Source: Lachnospiraceae bacterium Marseille-Q4251 (GTDB taxonomy: Bacteria > Bacillota > Clostridia > Lachnospirales > Lachnospiraceae). From it: a DNA stretch of 64,000 bases. Below the pieces are notes generated by a model that searched no databases, was not told the DNA's origin, and saw only the letters and a program-made list of their open reading frames with translations. The position numbers and the translations under genes are program-made. Every line of letters begins with the position of its first letter. Position 1 is the stretch's first letter. The stretch is from the NCBI GenBank assembly GCA_018223435.1, contig JAGTTO010000001.1, positions 2,790,001 to 2,854,000 on the forward strand, written 5' to 3'. Shown piece by piece: positions 35,329 to 44,089 of the stretch.

Positions 35329-35439
35329 ATGAATAACAAGTTAGAAGTAATCGGCATTGATCATGGCTGGTCAATGATGAAAACAATCTTTCGGGTATTT
35401 GTCACAGGTGTTAAGGAGATTACAAGTCTGATGTTATAA
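35329..35439 (+). pseudogene. Remnant of a ParM/actin-like segregation gene (N-terminus)
   Basis: 36 codons; LEVIGIDHGWSMMKT resembles the phosphate-1 motif at the start of ParM-type actin-like ATPases carried by clostridial elements, then the frame ends after VKEITSLML. No ribosome site. It abuts a transposase remnant, so the gene was cut by rearrangement. Confidence 0.45.
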
Positions 35440-35441
35440 GT

Positions 35442-35774
35442 TACTATGAGCAGAAAACATTCTGGTCTTTATGCTGTTACATGGTGCGCAGCCGCAAAGG
35501 AATCAAAATGCTGATAAATCTGATAAATATCAGCTATTCCTCAATGAAGCTTTTGCCTTATGTTGATGACAAATTTGCCGGCTACAGGAATAAAAGCGTT
35601 CAGGATTTCAGATTTGCCCTAAGCGAAGGAATTCGTAGCCAGGTATTTTTTGCCACTTTCGTGGAGAAAGTCGAAAACCAGATAAAATCAATCTCTGTCA
35701 TAAATGCCTCTAAACTGTTTTTACATCGTAGTGGTTATGCAAGTTCTAAATTTAAAAATAATTTTCACGAATAA
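35442..35774 (+). pseudogene. C-terminal remnant of a DDE transposase
   Basis: An open frame without a proper start, YEQKTFWSLCCYMVRSRKGI then KMLINLINISYSSMKLLPYVD and so on. It has the look of the C-terminal helix bundle of an IS4-like transposase (Tyr-Glu-Gln-Lys followed by a basic helix). The catalytic domain is missing. The family call is tentative. Confidence 0.45.
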
Positions 35775-35847
35775 CTAACTTTTCTATATGCTGAATTGTC
35801 ATAAAATATAGATTATTAAATTTGAAAGCAGATTGAAGGTGATAAAC

Positions 35848-36573
35848 ATGAGAAGTTATAAAAGGTATACCAGGCGAAAGAGACTTTTGAAGCAAATCGC
35901 TGTGGTTGCTTTAGTGTTTATATTGGGATTTGTGCTTTTGCGGGCTGTTTCGTATATGGTGATTCAGGGTGAAATTCCGATGATTAACAGTTTTAATCTA
36001 TTTAGAAGAGAAGCTGATACTTCTTTTGGATGGAACTTGATTCTTGTAAATGACGATTATTGTGTTCCCCGTAATTATGAGGTAGAACTCACAGAATTAT
36101 CAAACGGAGAAAAAGTGGATTCGAGAATCTATCCTCAGCTTCAGCAGATGTTTGATGATGCCAGAGCTGAGGGACTTGAATTATTTGTAAGAGAAGGGTA
36201 CAGGACAACTCAGGATCAGAAAGATATTATGAATGAAAGAATTCAGCAGTATCAGAATGAAGGCTATTCACGTGGGGAGGCAAAAAAACTTGCGAAAGAA
36301 TATGTTGCCGAACCTGGAACAAGTGAGCATGAACTTGGGATAGCCGTTGATATCAATGCGGATACGTCCAAGTGTTCTTCGGATGCTGTTTATACATGGC
36401 TTGCCAATAATGCATATAAATATGGTTTTATTAAAAGGTATCCTGATAATAAGATAGAAATTACAGGAGTGAACAATGAACCCTGGCATTATAGGTATGT
36501 AGGGGTGGATGCTGCCCTGGAAATGCAGGAAAAAGGATTGTGTCTGGAGGAGTATATCGAGACTCTAAAATAA
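35848..36573 (+). CDS. VanY-type D-alanyl-D-alanine carboxypeptidase (M15B), membrane-anchored
   Basis: 241 codons from ATG 35848 behind GAAGGTGAT. A basic N-terminus and one membrane helix (about residues 15-38) are followed by the M15 domain: VREGYRTTQDQKDIM, zinc ligands in PGTSEHELGIAVDI (SxHxxGxAxD) and the final ExWH motif in NNEPWHYRYVG. It trims the terminal D-Ala from peptidoglycan precursors outside the membrane. No van resistance genes are adjacent, so this is a general cell-wall enzyme or cargo rather than a vancomycin cluster. Confidence 0.9.
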   Translation: MRSYKRYTRRKRLLKQIAVVALVFILGFVLLRAVSYMVIQGEIPMINSFNLFRREADTSFGWNLILVNDDYCVPRNYEVELTELSNGEKVDSRIYPQLQQMFDDARAEGLELFVREGYRTTQDQKDIMNERIQQYQNEGYSRGEAKKLAKEYVAEPGTSEHELGIAVDINADTSKCSSDAVYTWLANNAYKYGFIKRYPDNKIEITGVNNEPWHYRYVGVDAALEMQEKGLCLEEYIETLK

Positions 36574-36676
36574 AAATTAAAAAATAATTTATCTTTAACT
36601 AACTTTTTATGCTTGTTAGGTGTCTTAGTATATAGGAGGGTAAAATATAGGGGGCAAATGAGGAAGGAGGAATGAG

Positions 36677-37192
36677 ATGACTTCTGACTTCTTATTACTA
36701 CAGAAAATCAGAAACGGCAACAACCATGCAGGTAATCAGTTTGTTGAAAAATATTATTCTTTTATCTATCAATATTGCTTTCTGCACATCCACAATCAAG
36801 AATGTGCAGAAGATATGGTACAAGAAACTTTTGTGAGGTTTTTCGGAGCGCTGATGAGCGGAGCTGAAATAGGAAAGGCGAAGAGCTATCTATACAGCAT
36901 AGCGGGAAATATCATTAAAAACTACTATAAAAAAAAGAAGGAAATATTATTGGATCAGTTGCCGGATATAGAAAAGGATAATCTGTCAGAGATAGAAATC
37001 CGGATTGATGTAGAACGGGCGTTAGATCTGCTTCCGGAAGAAATAAAAGAGACGGCAATCTTGTTTTTCTTTCAGGGGTTAAAACAAAAAGAAATTTCTG
37101 ATTTATTACATATAAAATTATCACTTGTAAAATATCGTGTTTCGAAAGCAAAAGAATTACTGTCAAAACAGTTGGAGGAGGGAAGAGATTGA
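36677..37192 (+). CDS. ECF-type sigma factor
   Basis: 171 codons behind AAGGAGGAA. Region 2 (YYSFIYQYCFLHIHNQECAEDMVQETFVRFF) and region 4 (LPEEIKETAILFFFQGLKQKEISDLLHIKLSLVKYRVSKAKELL) are well preserved. Its stop overlaps the start of a membrane protein that could act as its anti-sigma partner. It heads a five-gene run ending in an ABC exporter, which is probably its target. Confidence 0.88.
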   Translation: MTSDFLLLQKIRNGNNHAGNQFVEKYYSFIYQYCFLHIHNQECAEDMVQETFVRFFGALMSGAEIGKAKSYLYSIAGNIIKNYYKKKKEILLDQLPDIEKDNLSEIEIRIDVERALDLLPEEIKETAILFFFQGLKQKEISDLLHIKLSLVKYRVSKAKELLSKQLEEGRD

Positions 37193-37953
37193 AGCAGTAT
37201 CAGAGAAAAATCAAGGAGTATAAATCCTTGATACAGAAGGAATATATACAGGAAACGGCAGTTTGCACAGTAATGGAACGGTGTTCAGACATTGTGAGCC
37301 GTCAGGATAACAGACGGGCGTCGTATTTTGAATTTTTATTTGAGCAGTTCAAATTTATCAAGAAAAGATGGTGGGCCCTGCAGGGAGGAATCCTGTTTCT
37401 GCTTTGGATTCTGCTGACGGACTCAGATGGAGGAGCAAATACAGAGCGGACACTGGGGGCTATGTCGGTGATGTTTTCTGTGATGATCGTACCTGAAATC
37501 TGGAAGAACCGGAGATTTTCTGCAGTCGAGATCGAAAAAACGGCATTCTATTCACTGCGCCAGATCTGTGCTGCAAGGACATTGCTATTTGCAGCAGTGG
37601 ATCTGGTTATGATTACAGCTTTTTTCAGTATTTCAGTTTATACGCTACAGATTTCGGCATACCGGCTCATCATAGATTTTCTAGTTCCGTTTAATGTTTC
37701 CTGTTGTATCTGTTTCCGACTATTGTATAGCAAATGGAATGATATGGAGTATATTGCCGTTTTTCTAAGTATAGCCTGCATACTGATCTGGACGCTGATT
37801 GTGTCGACAGATTCTATTTATCAGAGAATTTCGATGCCGATTTGGGTTGGCTTACTGATTATATCATTTGGTTATCTGATCTTTTGTGTTCACAAATCGC
37901 AATGTAACTGCGAAATAAACTGGGAGGTGAAGTCGAGTGGAACTGCAATTTAA
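37189..37953 (+). CDS. Membrane protein, possible anti-sigma factor
   Basis: 254 codons, GTG/TTG-type start overlapping the sigma gene (ATTGAAG). About 60 cytosolic residues are followed by six hydrophobic segments (e.g. GGILFLLWILLTD, LLFAAVDLVMITAFFSISVY). Position right after an ECF gene, and a cytosolic N-terminus with helices, fit an anti-sigma role, but no known anti-sigma domain is recognised. It overlaps the ATPase gene by 17 bases, so it could instead be a transporter subunit. Confidence 0.65.
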   Translation: MKQYQRKIKEYKSLIQKEYIQETAVCTVMERCSDIVSRQDNRRASYFEFLFEQFKFIKKRWWALQGGILFLLWILLTDSDGGANTERTLGAMSVMFSVMIVPEIWKNRRFSAVEIEKTAFYSLRQICAARTLLFAAVDLVMITAFFSISVYTLQISAYRLIIDFLVPFNVSCCICFRLLYSKWNDMEYIAVFLSIACILIWTLIVSTDSIYQRISMPIWVGLLIISFGYLIFCVHKSQCNCEINWEVKSSGTAI

Positions 37954-38827
37954 AAATGTAACAAAAGATTATGGAGATGTACATGCAGTAGATCACGTAA
38001 CATATTCTATGGAGAAAGGTGTATATGGGTTATTGGGAGTAAACGGAGCGGGGAAATCCACTTTGATGCGGATGCTGTGTACAGCGATAAATCCGACAAG
38101 CGGAGAAATCTTGTGGAATGGAAAGGATATCTTCAGTTTGGGAGCATCTTATAGAGGGATACTCGGTTATCTGCCGCAGAATTACGGGTTTTATCCGGAT
38201 CTTTCAGTGTATGACTACATGATGTATATTGCATCCATCAAAGGACTCCGTCCCATTGTGGCAAAGAAAAGGGCTTTAAAACTGCTAGAGCAGGTCGGGC
38301 TGGCTGAAAAGCGGAAAAAAAAGATGCGGACTTTATCAGGAGGAATGATCCGGAGAGTCGGAATTGCTCAGGCGATGTTGAATGATCCGCGGATATTAGT
38401 ATTGGATGAGCCAACCGCCGGTCTTGATCCGAATGAGAGAATCCGGTTCCGAAATCTGGTCAGCGAATTGTCGGAAGACCGCCTTGTCCTGCTGTCTACC
38501 CACATTGTGTCAGATGTCGAATACGTGGCAAATGAAATCATATTGATGAAAGAAGGAAAATTTTTCTATACAGGAACATCGGATGAGATTATTTTGTCTA
38601 TGGATATGTCAGTATGGAATTGTACTGTGCCTAAAAGGGAACTGAATAATTATATGAAGAAATATCTGACTGGAAATGTAAGGACAGTTGCCGACGGAGT
38701 GGAACTAAGAGTCCTTTCAAAAACGCCGCCGGCAAGGAATGCAGTACAGGTGGAGACAACACTGGAGGATGCATTTCTTCTGTATTTTGGAGAAAAGGCA
38801 GGTGATAAAGATGATGTTCAAATATGA
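37937..38827 (+). CDS. ABC transporter ATPase
   Basis: 296 codons behind GGGAGGTG. Walker A GVNGAGKST, signature TLSGGMIRR and Walker B ILVLDEPTAGLDPNE with the switch His in LLSTHIVSDVEYV. It is of the export type (CcmA/BcrA-like), with a C-terminal extension. It should energise the permease that overlaps its 3' end. Confidence 0.92.
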   Translation: MELQFKNVTKDYGDVHAVDHVTYSMEKGVYGLLGVNGAGKSTLMRMLCTAINPTSGEILWNGKDIFSLGASYRGILGYLPQNYGFYPDLSVYDYMMYIASIKGLRPIVAKKRALKLLEQVGLAEKRKKKMRTLSGGMIRRVGIAQAMLNDPRILVLDEPTAGLDPNERIRFRNLVSELSEDRLVLLSTHIVSDVEYVANEIILMKEGKFFYTGTSDEIILSMDMSVWNCTVPKRELNNYMKKYLTGNVRTVADGVELRVLSKTPPARNAVQVETTLEDAFLLYFGEKAGDKDDVQI

Positions 38828-40016
38828 GTTGAAAAAGATCTTTTCTAAGCGGATTAATCAGGTCTTGCTTGCGGCAGTGCTTGTGGTGACGATTATTTAT
38901 TCCGGTATGGCAATCGGAAGTATGCGTTATGTGGATGAAGAGGGGCAAGATCACACTGGGATTGAAGCGGGACGGCTTCTGGCTGAAAATATCAATCAAT
39001 GGAAAGGAAAACTTACAGCGGAGAAAATTTCCGAAGTAATAGATGATTACAAGACGATATCGGCCAAATATCCAGATGAAATACCAAATACAGAATATGG
39101 AAAAACAGTACAGTCATATTACGATATTTATAGTTTTGTAATTGGCATAATGACTCCAGATTCAGAATGGAATGAAAGTGTAGTAGATCAGCTTTCAGAT
39201 GAACAGCTACAGAATATCTATACAATCTATCAGGACAATATGAAGAAAATAGTGGAAGAGTATGGTACTACACCTGAAAAGAGAAGTTATCTGGAAAGCG
39301 TTTATAAAAAGATAGAAATACCTTTTACGTTCGAAGCAAAAGATTCCTGGGCTACGATGACAATGTACGCACAAACTTATGTACTGTTAATGGCAGTGAT
39401 CATAGGTTTTTTGGTAGCCGGTATATTTTCCGGAGAGTTCCGCCCGGGAACAGAGGATGTTTTTTTGGCCACTAAATATGGAAGATCGAAGGCAATAAAA
39501 AACAAGATTTTTGTGGGAATACTTGTGTCAACGGTTACCTATTGGATCGGAGTGGGTATATTGTCTCTTATCTCATTTGCAGTAATGGGAACAAGTGGAT
39601 TTTTCACACCGTATCAGATTGATGATCCATACAGTATTTATGTTATGACATATGGAGAATATTATTTGCTGATACTTGTGGGCGGATATATCGCAACGAT
39701 GTTTTGTGCTGCTCTGACTATGCTGGTGACAGTTAAGATGCATACACCGAATTTGGCGGTTTGTATCCCATTTTTCCTGCTTTGTATGATGCCGTTTATC
39801 GCAAGAGTATTACCGGCATTTGATGATTTTTTCAATTTGCTGCCGACTGTATTGACTAATATTTTTAATGCAGTGAGGACGCCGATTATTTTTCAGATTG
39901 GTTCGTTTGTATTTTGTCAGATTTCGTTCTTGATGTTCCTGTACATCGTATTATTTATTGTACTGTTGCCTTTAATATATAGAGGTTATAACCGATATGG
40001 ATTAAAGAAGAAATAG
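38811..40016 (+). CDS. ABC-2-type permease
   Basis: 401 codons from ATG 38811 (AGGTGATAAAG before it), overlapping the ATPase gene by 17 bases. One N-terminal helix, a large extracellular domain (about residues 45-180), then five C-terminal membrane helices, as in ABC-2 exporters of the BcrB/YxdM kind. The substrate is unknown; an antimicrobial peptide or lipid is likely given the ECF control. Confidence 0.85.
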   Translation: MMFKYELKKIFSKRINQVLLAAVLVVTIIYSGMAIGSMRYVDEEGQDHTGIEAGRLLAENINQWKGKLTAEKISEVIDDYKTISAKYPDEIPNTEYGKTVQSYYDIYSFVIGIMTPDSEWNESVVDQLSDEQLQNIYTIYQDNMKKIVEEYGTTPEKRSYLESVYKKIEIPFTFEAKDSWATMTMYAQTYVLLMAVIIGFLVAGIFSGEFRPGTEDVFLATKYGRSKAIKNKIFVGILVSTVTYWIGVGILSLISFAVMGTSGFFTPYQIDDPYSIYVMTYGEYYLLILVGGYIATMFCAALTMLVTVKMHTPNLAVCIPFFLLCMMPFIARVLPAFDDFFNLLPTVLTNIFNAVRTPIIFQIGSFVFCQISFLMFLYIVLFIVLLPLIYRGYNRYGLKKK

Positions 40017-40046
40017 TATTACAATCTAGAAAAGGGGTGCACTACT

Positions 40047-40277
40047 ATGCTGAGAAAGTTGAATTGTTTTTTAAACATCGTTATTGGTTCATTCATAGGA
40101 GTTTTCATTGGGTTCGGAATTTATAAGTTCTGGCACTTCAAAAACTATCCAAATTTATATGCCATGCAGTCTGCACCATGGTACACAGAGTTGCTGTTGG
40201 ATGGTGCCTTGGTGGCAGTTTTGGTGGTCGTATGTATTATACTAAAGCTGATTATTTGGAGGAAGTTAAAGCCATAG
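40047..40277 (+). CDS. Small two-helix membrane protein
   Basis: 76 codons behind AAAAGGGGTG. Two hydrophobic segments (FLNIVIGSFIGVFIGFGIY and LLLDGALVAVLVVVCIILKLI) flank a short polar loop. It is the last gene of the sigma-ABC run, 30 bases after the permease. It may be an accessory or immunity-like subunit; no family was recognised. Confidence 0.7.
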   Translation: MLRKLNCFLNIVIGSFIGVFIGFGIYKFWHFKNYPNLYAMQSAPWYTELLLDGALVAVLVVVCIILKLIIWRKLKP

Positions 40278-40344
40278 GTGTCAAGTGAGACTGCCATCAG
40301 ATCATAAGATGAAAAAATAAACGTAATTGAAAAACCAATCATCA

Positions 40345-40384
40345 AAAAAGGGCACTGGAGAAAAAACCAATGCCCTACTTTAAT
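40345..40384. terminator. Bidirectional terminator
   Basis: AGGGCACTGG pairs with CCAATGCCCT; A-runs before and T-rich sequence after serve the two convergent transcripts. Confidence 0.75.
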
Positions 40385-40575
40385 TTCAGTATATCATTCG
40401 GTGTGCAGTCCAAAAATTCACAGAGTTTTGCAAGTATTGTGAAGTCAATCCTACTTACTTTATTTTTGCAGTAGTTGTTAAGCTGTGTGCGTTGTAAATT
40501 ACAGGCTTCACAAAGCTTATTTTTGCTGATATTCTTTTCTTTAAGTAGATTTTCTAAATCAATATATACAATCAT
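40375..40575 (-). CDS. XRE-family HTH regulator
   Basis: 66 codons from ATG 40575 behind GAGGTGCC. It is a single Cro-type HTH (KNISKNKLCEACNLQRTQLNNYCKNKVSRIDFTILAKLCEFLDCTPNDIL). It is divergent from a lipoprotein gene at 40684 and may control it; the shared region contains TTGTACTATAATACAG, a likely -10 for the rightward gene. Confidence 0.85.
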   Translation of the reverse strand: MIVYIDLENLLKEKNISKNKLCEACNLQRTQLNNYCKNKVSRIDFTILAKLCEFLDCTPNDILKLK

Positions 40576-40683
40576 AACGGCACCTCGTCTTTTCCTAAAA
40601 TTATAAATACAACTGTATTGAAAAATAAGCTGTGCTGTCATACACTTGTACTATAATACAGGGGGGGATAAAGGAGCGAGAAA

Positions 40684-41097
40684 ATGAAAAAAAGGTGGTT
40701 TACCAGCCTGATAATCGGTATAATAATGGTTATAAGCGGTTGTCTTGGATGTTTGCAATATGGGCGTGACATGGATGTGTATGGTTCCTATGCAATGACA
40801 GCAGACAATTACCATGAAGAACGGTTGACGGTAGTGGTAAATAAACTGTATGTAGCGGACCAGAAAGTATGTGCAGAAGAAATCGTGAAACGTTGCAGGG
40901 AAAATTCATTTAAAAGTGTGCGGTTCAGCTACGATCAGTCGATTCCGAATGCGCTATATGTGACGGTATATTCATCAAAGCGACAGGCAGAAAAAGGAAA
41001 GCAGATATTTTCATTTTCTTACTTGCCGGAGGACAGTGATGAAACGTATAATATTGTTAATGATTCGGATAAATTTATGTTGAAGCTGGAGAAATAA
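40684..41097 (+). CDS. Putative lipoprotein, unknown
   Basis: 137 codons behind AAAGGAGCG. N-terminal basic residues, a hydrophobic core and a lipobox ISGC (Cys about 19) predict a lipid-anchored extracellular protein. The rest is a small alpha/beta domain (LTVVVNKLYVADQKVCAEEIVKRCRENSFKSVRFSYDQ) that was not recognised. Confidence 0.7.
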   Translation: MKKRWFTSLIIGIIMVISGCLGCLQYGRDMDVYGSYAMTADNYHEERLTVVVNKLYVADQKVCAEEIVKRCRENSFKSVRFSYDQSIPNALYVTVYSSKRQAEKGKQIFSFSYLPEDSDETYNIVNDSDKFMLKLEK

Positions 41098-41137
41098 CAC
41101 CGCTGATGATACAGCTTAGAAGAGTAGGAGTGAAAGA

Positions 41138-42592
41138 ATGGTAGAAGATACTATGTTTTCAGGGGAATCGAAAAATATTGAGTACAAGGTATCCTTACCT
41201 GATAAAAGTGAAAAGTACATGAAGACAATCGTAGCTTTTGCCAATACACAAGGTGGCAAGCTGATTGTTGGAGTAGATGATAAAACACACCAGATTGTTG
41301 GTGTGGAAAATGATGTGTTGTTTCAGCTGATGGATGGAATTGCCAATGCAGTTTCTGATTCCTGTGTGCCACAGATCATTCCTGATATTGAGCCGCAGAC
41401 GGTAAACGGGAAAACAGTTATTGTTGTATCAGTAGAAGCAGGAAAGAATAGACCATATTATCTAAAATCAAAGGGAAAAGATAATGGCACTTATATCCGT
41501 GTAGCAGGTACATCAAGACAGGCATTTCCGGAGAAGATAAAAGAACTGGAAATGGAAGGAGCCAGAATCTCATGGGATGAGCTTACTTGTGTGGGTTATC
41601 CTGTTTCAGAGGAAGCAACAGAGAAACTTTGTCTGGATATCGAAAAGTTCCGGAAGAAAGCAGGAATGTCAGAACATTCTGTAAAGAAAGAGCAGCTGAT
41701 AAACTGGAAGATCTTAAAGCAGAGTGAGGGACAACTTCTGGCAACGAATGCCTATGCGTTGCTGACATCAGATTATTTTCTTTTTTCTAAAACACAATGT
41801 GCGGTATTCAAGGGAACAGATCGTGCAGTGTTTCTGGATAAGAGAGAATTTACAGGACCGATTTATACACAAATCGAAGAAGCAGTAGATTTTGTATTGA
41901 GAAATATTCGGCTTGGAGCAACAATTGACGGATTGGTGCGAAAAGAGAAATATGAGTTACCACCGGAAGCAATCAGAGAAATGATTATTAATGCCCATTG
42001 TCACCGTAACCTATTAGACGAATCCTGTATTCAGGTCGCAGTTTATGATGACAGACTGGAGGTGACTTCTCCAGGCGGATTATATAACGGATTAACTTAT
42101 GAGGAAGTCATGAATGGTCATTCTAAGATCCGGAATAAAGGAATTGCCAACATATTCAGTCAGATGGGACTCGTAGAAGCATGGGGAAGCGGAATTAAAA
42201 GAATCCTTAATGCAGCAGAAGTGTATGGACTTTCGAAGCCGAGATTTCAGGAATTCGATAATATGTTTCGGGTAGAGCTGTTCCGTAATTCATTTCCGAT
42301 GACAAATGAAAAAGAAGACATCGGAGAAACATCGGAGAAACATCGGAGAAGCATCGGAGAAACATCGGAGGCAGAGTGGAGAACAGACCTCAACGATACA
42401 CAACAAAAGATTATAAAGTTGCTTTCAGAAGATCGTCAATTATCAGCAGTTAAGTTAGCTGAGAAAATCGGGGTTGCCAGTCGAAATATTGAGAACAATA
42501 TTAAGAAGTTAAAAGAGTATGGTATTCTTATAAGACATGGATCTCCAAAGAATGGTTACTGGGAGATTGTAGATAAAGATCTACAGGAGTGA
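41138..42592 (+). CDS. AlbA_2/Schlafen-type ATP-binding transcriptional regulator with a repeat tract
   Basis: 484 codons behind AGGAGTG. The N-terminal AlbA_2 (Schlafen) domain is clear: ESKNIEYKVSLPD, IVAFANTQGGKLIVGVDD, NGTYIRVAGTSRQA. The HATPase_c_4 part (REMIINAHCHRNLLDESCIQVAVYDDRLEVTSPGGLY, EAWGSGIKRI) follows. A winged helix at the end (IIKLLSEDRQLSAVKLAEKIGVASRNIENNIKKL) should bind DNA. Between them the protein repeats IGETSEKHRRS, encoded by an 11-bp tandem repeat at 42318-42371. Confidence 0.88.
   Translation: MVEDTMFSGESKNIEYKVSLPDKSEKYMKTIVAFANTQGGKLIVGVDDKTHQIVGVENDVLFQLMDGIANAVSDSCVPQIIPDIEPQTVNGKTVIVVSVEAGKNRPYYLKSKGKDNGTYIRVAGTSRQAFPEKIKELEMEGARISWDELTCVGYPVSEEATEKLCLDIEKFRKKAGMSEHSVKKEQLINWKILKQSEGQLLATNAYALLTSDYFLFSKTQCAVFKGTDRAVFLDKREFTGPIYTQIEEAVDFVLRNIRLGATIDGLVRKEKYELPPEAIREMIINAHCHRNLLDESCIQVAVYDDRLEVTSPGGLYNGLTYEEVMNGHSKIRNKGIANIFSQMGLVEAWGSGIKRILNAAEVYGLSKPRFQEFDNMFRVELFRNSFPMTNEKEDIGETSEKHRRSIGETSEAEWRTDLNDTQQKIIKLLSEDRQLSAVKLAEKIGVASRNIENNIKKLKEYGILIRHGSPKNGYWEIVDKDLQE
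42318..42371 (+). repeat. 11-bp tandem repeat (ACATCGGAGAA), nearly five copies
   Basis: Units start at 42318, 42329, 42340, 42351 (first base G) and 42362 (last copy 9-10 bases). Eleven is not a multiple of three, so gain or loss of one or two units would shift the frame and remove the winged-helix domain; three units would restore it. Confidence 0.9.
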
Positions 42593-42660
42593 GAAGTAAA
42601 TTAGTTCAAGATAGCTCAAGATTAGTCCAAGAGAATATATATATAAATAACAAAAATAGA

Positions 42661-42690
42661 TTGACATTTTGTAGTAATCAGTAGTAAACT
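42661..42690 (+). promoter_or_regulatory. Promoter of the RHH gene
   Basis: TTGACA (42661-42666) and TAAACT with an 18-base spacer. The direct repeat GTAGTAATCA-GTAGTAAAC lies inside it and could be the operator of the ribbon-helix-helix protein encoded downstream. Confidence 0.6.
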
Positions 42691-42716
42691 GTACTTGTGG
42701 AAGGGAAGTGATATGT

Positions 42717-42896
42717 TTGGCTAGAAAAACACCAAAAGATGGCAAAGAAGAAAACATACGAGTACGGGTGACTCCAGAGCAAAAACAGAGACTTGTTGAG
42801 TATGCAGAAAGACACTATCAGAGCATGAGTGGTGTTGTATGTCAGGCATTGGACCTCCTGTACGCAAGAGAAGAACAACAAAATAACAAAGAGTAA
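42717..42896 (+). CDS. Small ribbon-helix-helix (CopG-like) protein
   Basis: 59 codons from TTG 42717 (GGAAGTG upstream); a GTG at 42708 is the alternative. The sequence (ENIRVRVTPEQKQRLVEYAERHYQSMSGVVCQALDLLYAREEQ) is a typical RHH DNA-binding protein, a family used for operator or oriT binding on mobile elements. No toxin gene accompanies it. Confidence 0.75.
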   Translation: MARKTPKDGKEENIRVRVTPEQKQRLVEYAERHYQSMSGVVCQALDLLYAREEQQNNKE

Positions 42897-43457
42897 AATG
42901 GAGTTATTTTGGAGTTTATTTCTTCATAAGCGGTGCGAAAAGCACAAAATCAGAACACACGTTCGAAGCATAAACCTCTAATAATAGCCTTTGCGTGTTA
43001 TGAAACGCAGTCCGCAAAGGAGTTTGAGTAGCGGACTAAATTGCGAAAAAGCCCATAAATAAAGGATTTGTGGGTAGTTGGAAAGACCAAATGGAGTGCA
43101 AATGGAGTTTAAAAAATATTTTTTTCTCTTGTTTATATTCCAGATTCACCTGCAAATTTCGTGAAATCAGTTATTCTCATAAAATATAATTAGAGTGAAT
43201 ATGAAGAACAGTTTGTTTTGATTGAAGTGATTTTCGTCAAGGCAGACTGTTTTTTTTGTTGCCTGCATTTAGAAAAAAGATACCAAAGAAAGGATCTTTA
43301 TTTTCAATGAGCTAAACTCCATGACACAGTAACCACACTGATGGAGAATTAAAAAACAAAAAAATTTGATAAATTTCGGAAAAGGATGTCCGATTTTGTA
43401 TCTGCCAGTACAGAGTATATGAAGAGATAAATATTCAAAACACAGGAGGTACTGATT
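42897..43457. other. Non-coding region at an element boundary
   Basis: No gene. It holds a terminator-like hairpin at about 43212-43259 (AACAGTTTG/CAGACTGTT then T8) and the first copy of a 95-bp dispersed repeat (43328-43422), followed by the promoter region of the excisionase-like genes. Confidence 0.6.
43328..43422 (+). repeat. 95-bp dispersed repeat, copy 1
   Basis: Matches 50668-50762 with four single-base differences noted by eye (for example AGTAACC against AGTAATC at the start). Same orientation; the two copies flank about 7.2 kb of mosaic DNA. Confidence 0.85.
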
Positions 43458-43682
43458 ATGCAGAACAAATTATTTTTAAAGGCAGCCGATATATGTGAAC
43501 TTCTGGAAGTAAAACAGACATCGGCTTATGAGATCATCGGAAATCTGAACAAGGAGCTGGAACAGGGATATCTGACGCTTAGAGGAAAAGTTCCGACAAA
43601 GTATTTTGTGAAGCGTTTCTACGGAGTAGAAGATACTTGTGAGATTCCACAGGAAGAGGGAAAGGAATGGTTTCATGCGTAA
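43458..43682 (+). CDS. Excisionase-like small HTH protein 1
   Basis: 74 codons behind CAGGAGG. A winged-helix/MerR-like start (FLKAADICELLEVKQTSAYEIIGNLNKEL) and the shared ending GKVPTKYFVKRFYG. It is the first of three tandem paralogues ahead of a truncated integrase, the position of excisionase or element regulators. Overlaps the next gene by eight bases. Confidence 0.7.
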   Translation: MQNKLFLKAADICELLEVKQTSAYEIIGNLNKELEQGYLTLRGKVPTKYFVKRFYGVEDTCEIPQEEGKEWFHA

Positions 43683-43893
43683 AAGAAAAATGTATTTATC
43701 AGTGGAAGACATTGCAGAACTCTTTGGATTATCAGTTTCATTTGCTTACCGGGTGGTGGAAAGAATGAATACCGATCTGGAAAGCAAGAACTATTATGTG
43801 ATTCTCGGACGGGTGCCAACCCGCTATGTAGAGGACAAGATCTATGGTCTGGAACATGTTGAGCAGTATTTGAAGGAGGATAAAGTGGTATGA
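43675..43893 (+). CDS. Excisionase-like small HTH protein 2
   Basis: 72 codons from ATG 43675 with AAAGGAA upstream. It shares with its neighbours an HTH (LSVEDIAELFGLSVSFAYRVVERMNTDL) and the motif GRVPTRYVEDKIYG. It overlaps both flanking genes, so the three are translated as a unit. Confidence 0.7.
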   Translation: MRKRKMYLSVEDIAELFGLSVSFAYRVVERMNTDLESKNYYVILGRVPTRYVEDKIYGLEHVEQYLKEDKVV

Positions 43894-44087
43894 GTATGGT
43901 GCAGGAAAAAATGTATATGGATGTGGAAGATGTGTGTGCAATTCTTGGAGTTTCAAAAACTTATGCATATAGTCTGATGCGAGAATACAACAAAGAATTG
44001 AAGGCAAAAGGATATATTGTAGTAGCTGGAAAAATCTCTACGAAATTCCTGGCAGAAAAGATTTATGGCATGAAAGTTGAGGATTAG
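43890..44087 (+). CDS. Excisionase-like small HTH protein 3
   Basis: 65 codons, starting inside the previous stop (GTATGAG). HTH (MDVEDVCAILGVSKTYAYSLMREYNKEL) and GKISTKFLAEKIYG, the diverged form of the shared ending. The integrase fragment starts two bases after its stop. Confidence 0.7.
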   Translation: MSMVQEKMYMDVEDVCAILGVSKTYAYSLMREYNKELKAKGYIVVAGKISTKFLAEKIYGMKVED

Positions 44088-44089
44088 TA

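Noticed and set aside
35848..36573. Part of a vancomycin resistance cluster
   Set aside because: VanY-type enzyme stands alone; no vanHAX or vanRS genes nearby.
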